DNA of 64,000 nt, taken from NCBI GenBank assembly GCA_900635465.1, contig LR134135.1:1240001-1304000 (forward strand), written 5' to 3'. The notes beneath the pieces are model-generated. The model ran no database searches. It was not told where the DNA came from and saw nothing but the letters and a program-made list of their open reading frames with translations. A program made the translations under genes and the position numbers. Source of the DNA: Lelliottia amnigena. Its GTDB lineage: Bacteria; Pseudomonadota; Gammaproteobacteria; Enterobacterales; Enterobacteriaceae. This document shows positions 1-9,117 of the stretch, one piece after another (within the stretch, counting starts at the first letter, position 1; each line of letters starts with the position of its first letter).

Positions 1-78
1 AAGAATTTGACGTTAAAAATATAACAATCAGTGCATAACGCACAAACGCAAACACAACTTAACAACAGGAAAGAGAAT

Positions 79-798
79 ATGGCAGAGACGCTATCGCTCT
101 GGCCACTCATCGGTATCGCGGTGATTGTGGTCGGATTTTTATTACGTTTTAATCCGGTGCTGGTGGTGATTGTCGCCGGTATCGTCACCGGCCTTGCGGC
201 GCATATGCCTGTCGCCACTATCCTCGAAAAGCTCGGCGAGGGGTTCCTGAATACCCGTAACCTGCCGTATATCCTGCTAATTCCTCTTGCGGTTATCGGT
301 CTGCTGGAGCGCCACGGGCTGAAAGAGCGCGCGCAGGCCTGGATTGCCAAAATTCACAGCGCCACTGCGGGCCGTTTGCTGATTGTCTATCTGTTCGTGC
401 GTGAAGCGTCGGCCGCAATGGGACTGACCAGCCTCGGCGGTCATCCGCAGATGGTGCGCCCGCTGCTGGCCCCGATGGCGGAGGGTGCAGCAGAGAAAAA
501 ATACGGTGAACTGCCGGGCGCGGTGCGTTACCGCCTGCGGGCCATGTCGGCGGCGACCGATAACGTCGGGCTGTTCTTCGGCGAAGACATTTTTGTCGCC
601 TTCGGCGCGATCATCTTTATGCATAACTTTATGCTTGAGTCTGGCGGTATTCAGACCGAGCCGCTGCATATTGCCTTGTGGGGCATCCCGACGGCGATCT
701 GCGCCTTTATCATCCACGCCACTCGCCTGTGGCGGCTGGATAAGCATCTTGAGCGCGAGCTGGCGAAAACCACGCGTACGCAGGGAGATGCCTCATGA
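79..798 (+). CDS. DUF969 family inner-membrane protein
   Basis: Predicted 239-residue membrane protein of the DUF969 family, whose biochemical function is not established. Several long hydrophobic segments are visible, the first at about residues 8-38 and others near 55-75 and 170-210. An in-frame GTG lies 48 bases upstream, but the ATG at 79 is preferred because AGGAAAGAG sits just before it. Its stop overlaps the next start by four bases (ATGA), so it is translationally coupled to the DUF979 gene, and pcp follows. DUF969 and DUF979 proteins usually occur as a pair, which suggests two halves of one transporter. With a pyroglutamyl peptidase in the same operon, pyroglutamate or a pyroglutamyl peptide is a reasonable substrate guess. 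The family call is confident; the substrate is inference. Confidence 0.8.
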   Translation: MAETLSLWPLIGIAVIVVGFLLRFNPVLVVIVAGIVTGLAAHMPVATILEKLGEGFLNTRNLPYILLIPLAVIGLLERHGLKERAQAWIAKIHSATAGRLLIVYLFVREASAAMGLTSLGGHPQMVRPLLAPMAEGAAEKKYGELPGAVRYRLRAMSAATDNVGLFFGEDIFVAFGAIIFMHNFMLESGGIQTEPLHIALWGIPTAICAFIIHATRLWRLDKHLERELAKTTRTQGDAS

Positions 799-1790
799 AT
801 TTCCAGCAAAGCTATTTGTACTGGCTGGCGGGGCTGATCCTGCTGATCGTCGCGGTGATGTCGTTCCGCGATAAAGCTAACCCGCGCCGCGTGACGACCG
901 GAATGTTCTGGGGCATTTACGGCCTGATGTTCCTGCTGGGTGACTGGACGTATCAGCTGGTGGGCGATAAGCGCACCGTGCATATTGCGGTGGGTGTCGC
1001 GGTGGTGGGGCTGGCGCTGATTGCTGGTTTTGGCGGCGTGCGTCTGGGCAGCTATCATCAACGCAAGCAGGAAGAACGTGAAGCCAGCGCAACGCGTCTG
1101 GGTAACCGACTGTTCTATCCGGCGCTCGCCATTCCCGTGGTGACGGTTGTTGGCGTGCTGATGTTCAACCATATTCCGGGATTGCAGGAGACGCTGTTTG
1201 GGCCGGGCAATCACGCGACCCTGGTGACGCTGTTTTCCATGACGATCGGCACGCTCATTGGCCTGGCGCTGGCAATCAAAATGACGCACGAAAAAGTGCA
1301 TCAACCGCTGCAGGAAGCGCGTCGTCTGCTGGATTCCATCGGCTGGGCGTTTATTTTGCCGCAAATTCTGGCGACGCTCGGGCTGCTGTTTACCGCAGCA
1401 GGCGTGGGCGATGGGATCTCCTGGCTCACGAAAACCTATCTGGCGGTGGATAGCCGCTTTATCGCGGTGGCGGTCTACGCGATTGGCATGGCTGTGCTGA
1501 CGATGGTGATGGGCAATGCGTTTGCTGCGTTCCCGATTGTGACGGCAGGGATCGGTATTCCGATTCTGGTGCTGCAACACGGCGGCAATCCGGCCGTCAT
1601 GGCGGCTATTGGGATGTTCTCCGGGTATTGCGGGACGCTGATGACGCCGATGGCGGCTAACTTCAATATTGTTCCCGCCGCCCTGCTGGAACTGCCGGAT
1701 AAAAATGCGGTGATCAAGGCGCAAATACCGACCGGCGTGCTGTTACTGATCGTCAACGTGTTCCTGATGTACTTCCTGATGTTCTTATAA
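795..1790 (+). CDS. DUF979 family inner-membrane protein
   Basis: Predicted 331-residue polytopic membrane protein of the DUF979 family, the usual partner of DUF969. Hydrophobic segments recur along the whole length, for example residues 8-22, 35-52, 65-85, 110-130, 145-160, 180-205, 220-260 and 310-331. The start overlaps the stop of the upstream gene (ATGA), and pcp begins nine bases after its stop, so the three genes look like one transcription unit. The function is not known. The operon context suggests uptake or export linked to pyroglutamyl compounds, but no residue in the protein proves this. Confidence 0.8.
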   Translation: MNFQQSYLYWLAGLILLIVAVMSFRDKANPRRVTTGMFWGIYGLMFLLGDWTYQLVGDKRTVHIAVGVAVVGLALIAGFGGVRLGSYHQRKQEEREASATRLGNRLFYPALAIPVVTVVGVLMFNHIPGLQETLFGPGNHATLVTLFSMTIGTLIGLALAIKMTHEKVHQPLQEARRLLDSIGWAFILPQILATLGLLFTAAGVGDGISWLTKTYLAVDSRFIAVAVYAIGMAVLTMVMGNAFAAFPIVTAGIGIPILVLQHGGNPAVMAAIGMFSGYCGTLMTPMAANFNIVPAALLELPDKNAVIKAQIPTGVLLLIVNVFLMYFLMFL

Positions 1791-1799
1791 GGAGGCGTG

Positions 1800-2444
1800 A
1801 TGCGTCATATTTTAGTGACCGGTTTTGAGCCTTTTGGCGGTGAGACCATCAACCCTTCCTGGGTAGTGGTCAAACAGCTTGAGGGGATGATAATTGATGA
1901 TTGCCGCGTGGTGACGCGGCAGTTGCCTTGCGTGTTTGGCGTGTCGCTGACGGTGCTGAATGCCGCTATCGACGAATTGAATCCGGCCGTAGTGATTGCC
2001 GTCGGGCAGGCGGGCGGTCGTGTGGATATCACCGTCGAACGTGTCGGTATTAACGTCGATGATGCACGAATTCCTGATAATCGTGGTCAGCAACCGATTG
2101 ATGTTGCGATTGTCCCGGACGGGCCAGCGGCATGGTTTAGCTCGCTGCCCATCAAAGCAATGGTGGCGGCGATGCGCGAGAAAGGCATTCCTGCATCAGT
2201 GTCGCAGACGGCGGGGACGTTCGTTTGTAATCACGTGATGTACGGGGTGCTGCATAAAATCGGTGAAAACGCGGAGATGAAGGGCGGCTTTATTCATATT
2301 CCGTACTTACCTGAACAGGCCGCGGCGCATGCTGGCGCACCGAGCATGGCGGCACAGACGGTGAAAGATGCGCTGGAAATCGCCATAACCGTGGCGTTAC
2401 GCCAGGACTGTGACATCAACGTCGTGGGCGGCGCAACGCATTAA
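1800..2444 (+). CDS. pcp: Pyroglutamyl-peptidase I (cysteine peptidase C15)
   Basis: Cytoplasmic peptidase that removes an N-terminal pyroglutamate from peptides. The 214-residue product has the full catalytic triad of family C15: Glu80 in VERVGIN, Cys143 in GTFVCNH and His166 in FIHIPYLP. The N-terminal motif VTGFEPFGG is typical. The ATG at 1800 is chosen over the GTG at 1797 because AGGAGG at 1790-1795 is then four bases away. It is the third gene of the DUF969-DUF979-pcp operon. Released pyroglutamate would need 5-oxoprolinase, whose genes are not in this window. Confidence 0.95.
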   Translation: MRHILVTGFEPFGGETINPSWVVVKQLEGMIIDDCRVVTRQLPCVFGVSLTVLNAAIDELNPAVVIAVGQAGGRVDITVERVGINVDDARIPDNRGQQPIDVAIVPDGPAAWFSSLPIKAMVAAMREKGIPASVSQTAGTFVCNHVMYGVLHKIGENAEMKGGFIHIPYLPEQAAAHAGAPSMAAQTVKDALEIAITVALRQDCDINVVGGATH

Positions 2445-2469
2445 CGATGCACTCAAAAAGGATGTAAAC

Positions 2470-3263
2470 ATGCCAGAAGGGACCGGAGATCCGCCGCGCG
2501 GCAGATAGCCTGGAGGCGGCGATAAAGGGCAAACCCCTCACTGATGCGTGGTTTGCCTTTCCTCAGTTAAAATCGTTCGAATCCACGTTGATTGGGCAAA
2601 AAGTCACGCAGATTGAAACGCGCGGCAAAGCGTTGCTGACGCATTTTTCCCATAACCTGACGTTATATAGCCACAATCAACTTTATGGGGTCTGGCGGGT
2701 GGTTGATGCAGGTGAGCACCCACAAACATCAAGGATATTGCGTGTCAGGCTGCAAACGGCGGATAAAGCGATTTTGCTCTACAGTGCGTCAGACATAGAG
2801 ATGTTAACGCCGGAGCAACTGCTTACACACCCCTTCCTGCAACGCGTCGGGCCGGATGTGCTGGATATGCGGCTGACGGCAGAAGCGGTGAAAGCGCGAT
2901 TATTGTCGCAGAAGTTCCGCAATCGGCAGTTTTCAGGATTGCTGCTGGATCAGGCCTTTCTTGCCGGGTTGGGCAATTATTTGCGCGTTGAAATTCTCTG
3001 GGAAGTGGGGGCTGGCGGCGCAGCGTAAGGCTTCGCAGCTCAGCGAGGAACAGCTTGATGCGCTATCACATGCTTTGCTGGAGATTCCGCGGCTGTCGTA
3101 CAACACGCGTGGCGTGGTAGATGACAATAAACATCACGGTGCGTTGTTTCGCTTTAAGGTGTTTCATCGGGAGGGCAAAGTCTGCGAGCGATGCGGCGGG
3201 GTGATTGAGCGGAGCACGCTTTCTTCAAGACCCTTTTACGGGTGTCCGGAGTGTCAGAAATAG
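2470..3263 (+). pseudogene. nei: Endonuclease VIII, interrupted by two +1 frameshifts
   Basis: Nei is a DNA glycosylase/AP lyase that removes oxidised pyrimidines in base-excision repair. The reading frame opens with MPEG at 2470, carrying the catalytic Pro2 and Glu3, but one extra base near 2479-2482 (GGGACC where GGACC would keep frame) shifts it. The frame then reads through the [10 protein letters not shown] lysine motif until a run of five G at about 3011-3015, where a second extra base shifts it again. The end of the gene, with the Cys4 zinc finger (CERC and CPEC), lies in a third frame. Removing one base at each place restores 263 codons, exactly the E. coli length. Either the gene is freshly broken or the assembly carries two G-run errors. 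Confidence 0.88.
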
Positions 3264-3327
3264 GGCGCAGAGTTCTCCTTCTCCCCGTGGCAGAAGACTG
3301 GGGTGAGGGCATCTGATCGCACAAATA
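3264..3327 (+). repeat. REP-like imperfect hairpin remnant
   Basis: The sequence CTTCTCCCC...GGGGTGAGGGCATC between nei and gltA resembles the short GC-rich palindromic repeats that are common after genes in Enterobacter and Klebsiella. A related CCCTCTCC...GGGAGAGGG hairpin lies after sdhB near 8811-8831. No gene is visible here. Confidence 0.35.
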
Positions 3328-3354
3328 AAAAACGCGCCAGTCGGCGCGTTTTTA
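3325..3354. terminator. Bidirectional terminator between nei and gltA
   Basis: A hairpin AACGCGCC-AGTC-GGCGCGTT is flanked by an A tract on the left and a T tract on the right. It can end transcription from nei on the plus strand and from gltA on the minus strand. Confidence 0.8.
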
Positions 3355-3368
3355 ACAGACAAATCGAA

Positions 3369-4652
3369 TTATTGCTTGATGTCTGATTTGAAATCACGCT
3401 GCTCGTAGCCTGTGTACAGCTGACGAGGACGGGCGATTTTCATGCCGTCGGTGTGCATTTCGTTCCAGTGTGCAATCCAGCCCACGGTACGCGCCATGGC
3501 AAAGATCACGGTGAACATGGTAGACGGAATGCCCATCGCTTTCAGAATAATGCCAGAGTAGAAATCGACGTTCGGGTACAGTTTTTTCTCGATGAAATAC
3601 GGGTCGTTCAGCGCGATGTGTTCCAGCTCCATCGCCACTTCCAGCAGATCATCTTTCGTACCCAGCTCTTTCAGCACTTCGTGGCAGGTTTCACGCATAA
3701 CGGTCGCGCGCGGGTCGTAGTTTTTGTAAACACGGTGACCGAAGCCCATCAGGCGGAAGGAGTCATTTTTGTCTTTCGCACGACGCACGAATTCAGGAAT
3801 GTGCTCAACAGAGCTGATCTCTTCCAGCATCTTCAGTGCCGCTTCGTTCGCGCCACCGTGCGCCGGTCCCCACAGAGAGGCGATACCGGCTGCGATACAG
3901 GCGAATGGGTTTGCGCCTGAAGAGCCAGCGGTACGAACGGTGGAGGTCGATGCGTTTTGTTCGTGGTCGGCGTGCAGGATCAGAATACGGTCCATCGCGC
4001 GCTCAAGCACCGGATTAACCTCGTAAGGTTCGCACGGCGTGGAGAACATCATGTTCAGGAAGTTGCCTGAATAGGAGAGGTCGTTACGCGGATAAACAAA
4101 AGGCTGACCGATAGAATATTTGTAACACATCGCCGCCATGGTTGGCATTTTGGACAGCAGGCGGAACGCTGCGATGTCACGATGGCGTTGGTTATTGACG
4201 TCCAGCGAGTCGTGGTAGAACGCCGCCAGCGCACCGGTAATACCGCACATCACAGCCATCGGGTGAGAATCACGACGGAAGGCGTGGAACAGACGGGTGA
4301 TCTGCTCATGAATCATGGTGTGGCGGGTGACGGTCGTCTGGAATTCATCGAACTGCGCCTGCGTTGGTTTTTCACCGTTCAGCAGGATATAGCACACTTC
4401 CAGATAGTTGGATTCGGTGGCTAATTGATCGATGGGGAAGCCGCGGTGGAGCAGGATACCTTCGTCACCGTCGATGAAGGTGATTTTGGATTCGCAAGAT
4501 GCGGTAGAAGTGAAACCAGGATCAAAGGTAAACACCCCTTTTGAGCCCAAAGTACGAATATCAATAACATCCTGACCGAGCGTGCCTTTTAGCACATCCA
4601 GTTCAATAGCAGTGTCACCATTTAGGGTGAGCGTTGCCTTTGTATCAGCCAT
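3369..4652 (-). CDS. gltA: Citrate synthase (type II, hexameric)
   Basis: Condenses oxaloacetate and acetyl-CoA to citrate, the entry step of the TCA cycle, in the cytoplasm. The 427-residue length equals E. coli GltA, the NADH-regulated type II form. Recognisable blocks include the first active-site histidine region ([11 protein letters not shown]), the [12 protein letters not shown] loop and [14 protein letters not shown] with the second histidine. The gene is divergent from sdhCDAB across a shared regulatory region of about 900 bases. An ERIC element lies between its start codon and the likely promoters, so it should be transcribed as part of the gltA leader. Confidence 0.98.
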   Translation of the reverse strand: MADTKATLTLNGDTAIELDVLKGTLGQDVIDIRTLGSKGVFTFDPGFTSTASCESKITFIDGDEGILLHRGFPIDQLATESNYLEVCYILLNGEKPTQAQFDEFQTTVTRHTMIHEQITRLFHAFRRDSHPMAVMCGITGALAAFYHDSLDVNNQRHRDIAAFRLLSKMPTMAAMCYKYSIGQPFVYPRNDLSYSGNFLNMMFSTPCEPYEVNPVLERAMDRILILHADHEQNASTSTVRTAGSSGANPFACIAAGIASLWGPAHGGANEAALKMLEEISSVEHIPEFVRRAKDKNDSFRLMGFGHRVYKNYDPRATVMRETCHEVLKELGTKDDLLEVAMELEHIALNDPYFIEKKLYPNVDFYSGIILKAMGIPSTMFTVIFAMARTVGWIAHWNEMHTDGMKIARPRQLYTGYEQRDFKSDIKQ

Positions 4653-4689
4653 TTACGGTCTCCTTAGCGCCTTATGCTTAAGACCACGA

Positions 4690-4812
4690 AACACTCAGTC
4701 CTTCAAGCCAGCTCTGCGTTGGCTGCGCCCTCGAACCCGGGTCACATAGTTATCTATGCTGTCTGGGATTCTCTGGCTTGCCGCCTTGATCTAGCTCGAA
4801 TGCCTGCGTGTT
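4690..4812 (-). repeat. ERIC element in the gltA leader
   Basis: The stretch matches the enterobacterial repetitive intergenic consensus read on the minus strand. It contains CTTCAAGC, TGCGTTGGCTGC, the central imperfect palindrome GTCACATAG...CTATG and the GGCTTGCCGCCTT block. Such elements are imperfect palindromes of about 127 bases found only in transcribed intergenic regions. This one sits 40-160 bases before the gltA start. Confidence 0.85.
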
Positions 4813-5172
4813 TAATACGGATTCGCTTTCAGCTGTTAATCACCGTTACCAGTTTGTTATTTGGCTTGCCGCTCAGCTCGCGAGGAGAAACCAGGGTACA
4901 GAGCTATGGCGCCTTGCAGGTAAACGAATGAAAAATCAGAGAAACAACAGCAAATCAGTGTCTTCGCAGTCCGAATTATTCAAACCTGTATACCACTAAT
5001 AACTGTCCTGATAACTTCGGTCAATACCATCACACTGTTACATAACTAAATCTCAGGTGAAAGAGAGACCTCATAACTTTTGCGCATTATATGCCTTTTC
5101 CGCTGACGTTTGTAACAATATTGTTTAATCTTTGTCAAATCTGATGATTAAAATTTAAAATAATGTTGTTAT

Positions 5173-5188
5173 CGTGACTGTGATCACT
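5173..5188. promoter_or_regulatory. Candidate CRP site upstream of sdhC
   Basis: CGTGA-N6-TCACT is close to the CRP consensus TGTGA-N6-TCACA and lies about 45 bases upstream of the sdh -35 element. Catabolite control of sdhCDAB is known in E. coli, so the site is plausible, though it is assigned by pattern only. Confidence 0.5.
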
Positions 5189-5225
5189 GTTCCGCATAAA
5201 ACCCGACAAACTGTATGTAGGTTAA

Positions 5226-5254
5226 TTGTAATGGTTTTGTGAACGACCTATACT
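5226..5254 (+). promoter_or_regulatory. sdhCDAB-sucABCD promoter
   Basis: A -35 TTGTAA (5226-5231) and a -10 TATACT (5249-5254) are separated by 17 bases. The surrounding sequence closely resembles the E. coli sdhC promoter and early leader. Transcription would start near 5261 and leave a leader of almost 290 bases that includes an ERIC element. Confidence 0.8.
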
Positions 5255-5404
5255 GCCGCCAGGTCTCCGGAACACCCTGCAATCCCGAGCCACCCAGCGT
5301 TGTTACGTGTCGTTTTAGCATTTGGAAGCAATGTTTTACATGACGCGCAGTTATACAAAAAGGACGCTGTCTGACCCGCATCGCAGCCGGAGTAAGGAAA
5401 TCCC

Positions 5405-5515
5405 ATAGTCTTTCACGCTACAGGTGCGTTGGCTGCGCCCGCTCATCCCGGTTACATAGTTCACTATGATCTCGGGTTTCCCGGACTTGCCGCCCTCCTG
5501 TTACGCGAATTCAAA
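5405..5515 (-). repeat. ERIC element in the sdhC leader
   Basis: Contains TGCGTTGGCTGCGCCC, GGTTACATAGTTCACTATG and GACTTGCCGCCCTCCTG, matching the ERIC consensus read on the minus strand. It has the same orientation as the copy before gltA. It ends about 35 bases before the sdhC start, so it lies in the transcribed leader, where the E. coli leader has unrelated sequence. Confidence 0.85.
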
Positions 5516-5548
5516 GGGAATAATAAGAACAGCATGTGGGCGTTATTC

Positions 5549-5938
5549 ATGATAAGAAACGTGAAAAAACAAAGACCTGTCAATCTGGATCTGAAAACGA
5601 TCCGGTTCCCTGTAACGGCAATAGCGTCCATTCTCCACCGTGCATCCGGTGTGATTACGTTTGTGGCGGTAGGCATTTTGCTGTGGTTACTGGGAACGAG
5701 CCTCTCTTCTCCTGAAGGATTCCTCCAGGCTTCGGCCATCATGAGCAGCTTCTTCGTGAAATTTATCATGTGGGGCATTTTGACCGCGCTGGCATTCCAC
5801 GTTGTTGTGGGTGTTCGCCACATGCTGATGGACTTTGGTTATCTGGAAGAAACGTTCGAAGCAGGGAAACGCTCTGCCTATATTTCGTTTGCCATTACTG
5901 TCGTGTTTTCAATTCTCGCAGGAGTCCTCGTATGGTAA
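5549..5938 (+). CDS. sdhC: Succinate dehydrogenase cytochrome b556 subunit
   Basis: Membrane anchor of complex II that, with SdhD, binds haem b and ubiquinone. The 129-residue product beginning [15 protein letters not shown] has three transmembrane helices and the SILHRxSGV motif at about residues 27-35 that shapes the quinone site, plus a haem-ligand histidine in the HVVVGVRH segment. The ATG at 5549 gives the E. coli length. An in-frame ATG five codons upstream (5534) is a possible alternative, since GGGAATAATAAG precedes it. First gene of the long sdhCDAB-sucABCD operon. Confidence 0.97.
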   Translation: MIRNVKKQRPVNLDLKTIRFPVTAIASILHRASGVITFVAVGILLWLLGTSLSSPEGFLQASAIMSSFFVKFIMWGILTALAFHVVVGVRHMLMDFGYLEETFEAGKRSAYISFAITVVFSILAGVLVW

Positions 5939-6279
5939 GCAACGCCTCCGCATTAGGACGCAACGGCGTACATGACTTTATTCTGGTCCGCGCTACCGCC
6001 ATCGTCCTCACGCTTTACATCATCTACATGATCGGTTTCTTTGCGACCAGCGGCGAGCTGACGTGGGAAATCTGGAGCGGATTCTTCGGATCTGCCTTCA
6101 CCAAAGTGTTCACCCTGCTGGCGCTGTTCTCAATCCTTATTCATGCCTGGATTGGCATGTGGCAGGTGTTGACCGATTACGTTAAACCGTTGGCGATTCG
6201 CCTGCCTCTGCAACTTGCTATCGTTGTTGCTCTGGTGGTTTACGTTATTTATGGATTTGTTGTGGTGTGGGGTGTGTGA
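5932..6279 (+). CDS. sdhD: Succinate dehydrogenase membrane anchor subunit
   Basis: Second membrane subunit of complex II, 115 residues with three transmembrane helices (about 16-36, 56-78 and 90-113). It contributes to the haem b pocket (HAWIGMW segment) and the quinone site (DY at about residues 82-83). The start [12 protein letters not shown] lies within the last codons of sdhC, a seven-base overlap that implies translational coupling. The length equals E. coli SdhD. Confidence 0.97.
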   Translation: MVSNASALGRNGVHDFILVRATAIVLTLYIIYMIGFFATSGELTWEIWSGFFGSAFTKVFTLLALFSILIHAWIGMWQVLTDYVKPLAIRLPLQLAIVVALVVYVIYGFVVVWGV

Positions 6280-8045
6280 TGAAATTGCCAGTCAGAGAAT
6301 TTGATGCTGTTGTGATTGGTGCGGGTGGCGCAGGTATGCGCGCAGCACTGCAAATTTCCCAGAGCGGCCAGACCTGTGCGCTGCTCTCAAAAGTTTTCCC
6401 AACCCGCTCGCATACGGTTTCGGCCCAGGGTGGCATCACCGTTGCGCTCGGTAATACCCATGAAGATAACTGGGAATGGCACATGTATGACACGGTGAAA
6501 GGCTCCGATTATATCGGTGACCAGGACGCCATTGAATATATGTGCAAGACCGGCCCGGAAGCGATTCTCGAGCTTGACCACATGGGCCTGCCATTCTCCC
6601 GTCTGGATGATGGCACTATTTATCAGCGTCCGTTTGGCGGCCAGTCGAAAAACTTCGGCGGCGAGCAGGCGGCACGTACCGCAGCAGCGGCTGACCGTAC
6701 CGGTCACGCTTTGTTGCACACGCTGTATCAGCAGAACCTGAAAAACCACACCACTATTTTCTCCGAGTGGTATGCACTCGATCTGGTGAAAAATGAAGAT
6801 GGCGCAGTGGTCGGGTGTACCGCGCTGTGCATTGAAACCGGTGAAGTGGTTTATTTCAAAGCGCGCGCAACGGTGCTGGCGACTGGCGGCGCAGGCCGTA
6901 TTTATCAGTCCACCACGAACGCCCACATCAACACCGGTGACGGCGTTGGCATGGCGATCCGCGCGGGCGTCCCGGTGCAGGATATGGAGATGTGGCAGTT
7001 CCACCCGACCGGTATCGCCGGTGCTGGTGTGCTGGTCACCGAAGGCTGTCGTGGTGAAGGCGGTTACTTGCTGAACAAACACGGCGAGCGCTTCATGGAG
7101 CGTTACGCGCCAAATGCTAAAGATCTGGCGGGTCGTGACGTGGTGGCGCGTTCCATCATGATTGAAATCCGTGAAGGTCGCGGCTGCGACGGCCCATGGG
7201 GTCCGCATGCCAAACTGAAACTCGATCATCTGGGTAAAGAGGTTCTGGAATCCCGTCTGCCGGGTATCCTGGAATTGTCCCGTACCTTTGCTCACGTTGA
7301 CCCGATCAAAGAGCCTATCCCGGTTATCCCAACCTGCCACTACATGATGGGCGGTATTCCGACCAAAGTGACCGGTCAGGCGTTGACCGTGAATGAGCAG
7401 GGCGAAGACGTGGTGATTCCTGGCCTGTTCGCTGTCGGCGAAATCGCCTGCGTATCGGTACACGGCGCTAACCGTCTGGGCGGTAACTCGTTGCTCGACC
7501 TGGTGGTATTCGGTCGCGCGGTGGGGATACACCTGCAAGAGTCGATTGCCGAACAGGGTGACCTGCGTGAGGCGACTGAGGCGAATATTGATGCTTCCCT
7601 TGAGCGCCTGAACCGCTGGAACGGCAACCGTGACGGTGAAGATCCGGTCGAAATCCGCAAAGCGCTGCAGGAATGTATGCAGCACAACTTCTCGGTCTTC
7701 CGTGAAGGTGACGCGATGGCGAAAGGGCTTGAGCAGTTGAAAGCCATCCGCGAGCGTCTGAAAAATGCGCGTCTGGATGATACCTCCAGCGAGTTCAACA
7801 CCCAGCGCGTTGAGTGTCTGGAGTTGGATAACCTGATGGAAACCGCCTACGCGACGGCTGTATCCGCAAACTTCCGTACTGAAAGTCGTGGCGCGCATAG
7901 CCGCTTTGACTATCCGGATCGTGATGATGCTAACTGGCTGTGCCATTCCCTGTATCTGCCAGAGTCGGAATCCATGACACGACGTGAAGTCAATATGGAA
8001 CCGAAACTGCGTCCGGCGTTCCCGCCGAAGATTCGTACCTATTAA
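6279..8045 (+). CDS. sdhA: Succinate dehydrogenase flavoprotein subunit
   Basis: Catalytic subunit that oxidises succinate to fumarate on the cytoplasmic face and passes electrons to SdhB. The 588-residue product has the [11 protein letters not shown] dinucleotide-binding fold near residues 14-24, the His45 that carries the covalent FAD ([10 protein letters not shown]), the QFHPTGI block with an active-site histidine near 242, and the [12 protein letters not shown] motif near residue 400. The start overlaps the sdhD stop by one base (TGATG). Almost identical to the E. coli protein. Confidence 0.98.
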   Translation: MKLPVREFDAVVIGAGGAGMRAALQISQSGQTCALLSKVFPTRSHTVSAQGGITVALGNTHEDNWEWHMYDTVKGSDYIGDQDAIEYMCKTGPEAILELDHMGLPFSRLDDGTIYQRPFGGQSKNFGGEQAARTAAAADRTGHALLHTLYQQNLKNHTTIFSEWYALDLVKNEDGAVVGCTALCIETGEVVYFKARATVLATGGAGRIYQSTTNAHINTGDGVGMAIRAGVPVQDMEMWQFHPTGIAGAGVLVTEGCRGEGGYLLNKHGERFMERYAPNAKDLAGRDVVARSIMIEIREGRGCDGPWGPHAKLKLDHLGKEVLESRLPGILELSRTFAHVDPIKEPIPVIPTCHYMMGGIPTKVTGQALTVNEQGEDVVIPGLFAVGEIACVSVHGANRLGGNSLLDLVVFGRAVGIHLQESIAEQGDLREATEANIDASLERLNRWNGNRDGEDPVEIRKALQECMQHNFSVFREGDAMAKGLEQLKAIRERLKNARLDDTSSEFNTQRVECLELDNLMETAYATAVSANFRTESRGAHSRFDYPDRDDANWLCHSLYLPESESMTRREVNMEPKLRPAFPPKIRTY

Positions 8046-8060
8046 TGCGGAGACAGGACA

Positions 8061-8777
8061 ATGAAACTCGAATTCTCAGTTTATCGTTATAACCCGGATG
8101 TTGATGACGCTCCGCGTATGCAGGATTACGTTCTGGAAGCGGAAGAAGGTCGCGACATGATGCTGCTTGATGCCTTAATGCAGCTGAAAGAAAAAGATCC
8201 GACACTGTCATTTCGTCGTTCCTGCCGTGAAGGGGTGTGTGGCTCCGACGGTCTGAACATGAACGGCAAAAATGGTCTGGCCTGCATCACACCGATTTCA
8301 GCGTTGCAGCGTGCGGGACAGAAAATTGTTATCCGTCCTTTGCCTGGTCTGCCGGTCGTGCGCGATTTGGTGGTGGACATGGGGCAATTCTATGCACAAT
8401 ATGAGAAGATTAAGCCTTACTTGTTGAATAATGGGCAAAATCCACCGGCTCGCGAGCATTTACAGTCGCCAGAGCAGCGTGAAAAACTCGATGGTCTGTA
8501 TGAGTGCATTCTGTGTGCATGTTGTTCGACCTCTTGTCCGTCATTCTGGTGGAATCCGGACAAATTTATCGGCCCTGCGGGTCTGCTGGCAGCGTATCGT
8601 TTCCTGATCGATAGCCGCGATACCGAGACCGATAGCCGCCTGGAAGGGTTAAGTGATGCTTTCAGCGTATTCCGCTGCCATAGCATTATGAACTGCGTCA
8701 GTGTATGTCCTAAGGGACTGAACCCGACGCGCGCCATCGGCCATATCAAGTCGATGCTGTTGCAGCGCAGTGCATAA
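8061..8777 (+). CDS. sdhB: Succinate dehydrogenase iron-sulfur subunit
   Basis: Electron-transfer subunit of complex II, 238 residues. The N-terminal plant-type ferredoxin domain has Cys55, Cys60 and Cys75, with Asp63 at the remaining ligand position as in E. coli. The C-terminal part has Cys149, Cys152, Cys155 and Cys159 for the 4Fe-4S cluster and first 3Fe-4S ligand, and the SIMNCVSVCPK motif supplies the rest. It follows sdhA by 15 bases. A 340-base gap with repeats separates it from sucA. Confidence 0.98.
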   Translation: MKLEFSVYRYNPDVDDAPRMQDYVLEAEEGRDMMLLDALMQLKEKDPTLSFRRSCREGVCGSDGLNMNGKNGLACITPISALQRAGQKIVIRPLPGLPVVRDLVVDMGQFYAQYEKIKPYLLNNGQNPPAREHLQSPEQREKLDGLYECILCACCSTSCPSFWWNPDKFIGPAGLLAAYRFLIDSRDTETDSRLEGLSDAFSVFRCHSIMNCVSVCPKGLNPTRAIGHIKSMLLQRSA

Positions 8778-9117
8778 GTAAGAAGAGGGGAGCGTTTTCC
8801 CCTCGCCTGACCCTCTCCGATGGGAGAGGGTATAAATGCAGGAAACCTCTAAAAACTGCCATAAATGGCATCTATAACCGAGATGTTCAGTGCGAAACAA
8901 GGCGCGGCTGAACGAATCCCAGGAGCATAGATAACTATGTGACTGGGAAGAGTGAGAGGCGCAACGCAGTTGCAGCCTGAACAACAACGGTTAGAGGGCG
9001 GTTTTTAAAGGTTCCTTCGCGGGTCATAAGAGCTCGCAGGTGAACCCCGGCACGTACACGAGGTGTGCGTGGTAGTTTCTACGGCGAAATAAGCATAAAC
9101 ATGCTTAAGGGATCACG
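8778..9117. repeat. sdhB-sucA spacer: hairpins and an ERIC element inside a longer inverted repeat
   Basis: No gene is present. After sdhB come two GC-rich hairpins (8786-8805 GAGGGG/CCCCTC, and about 8811-8831 CCCTCTCC/GGGAGAGGG). Next is an ERIC element at about 8881-8995 in plus orientation (GAATCCCAGGAGCATAG, TATGTGACTGGGAAGAGTGA, AACGCAGTTGCAGC). It is enclosed by arms that also pair: GGAAACCTCTAAAAACTGCC at 8841-8860 against GGCGGTTTTTAAAGGTTCC at 8997-9015. The transcript can fold into one long imperfect hairpin of about 175 bases between the two halves of the operon. Confidence 0.75.

Larger units (their letters stand above)
4653..5548. other. gltA-sdhC divergent regulatory region
   Basis: No credible gene is present in these roughly 900 bases. 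The centre (about 4980-5200) is very AT-rich and should hold the gltA promoters and regulator sites. The sdh promoter lies at 5226-5254. One ERIC element lies at each side (4690-4812 and 5405-5515), both in the same orientation. Short open frames here, for example 5184-5381 on the minus strand, look accidental. Confidence 0.7.

Noticed and set aside
651..1724. 357-codon open frame antisense to the DUF969/DUF979 genes
   Set aside because: The plus-strand genes have proper starts, overlaps and membrane segments; the antisense product is a low-complexity His/Arg/Gln protein.
5184..5381. 65-codon minus-strand open frame between gltA and sdhC
   Set aside because: It lies across the sdh promoter and leader, which match E. 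coli noncoding sequence.
6387..7946. 519-codon open frame antisense to sdhA
   Set aside because: It is a shadow of the strong codon bias of sdhA; no family resemblance and no ribosome-binding site.
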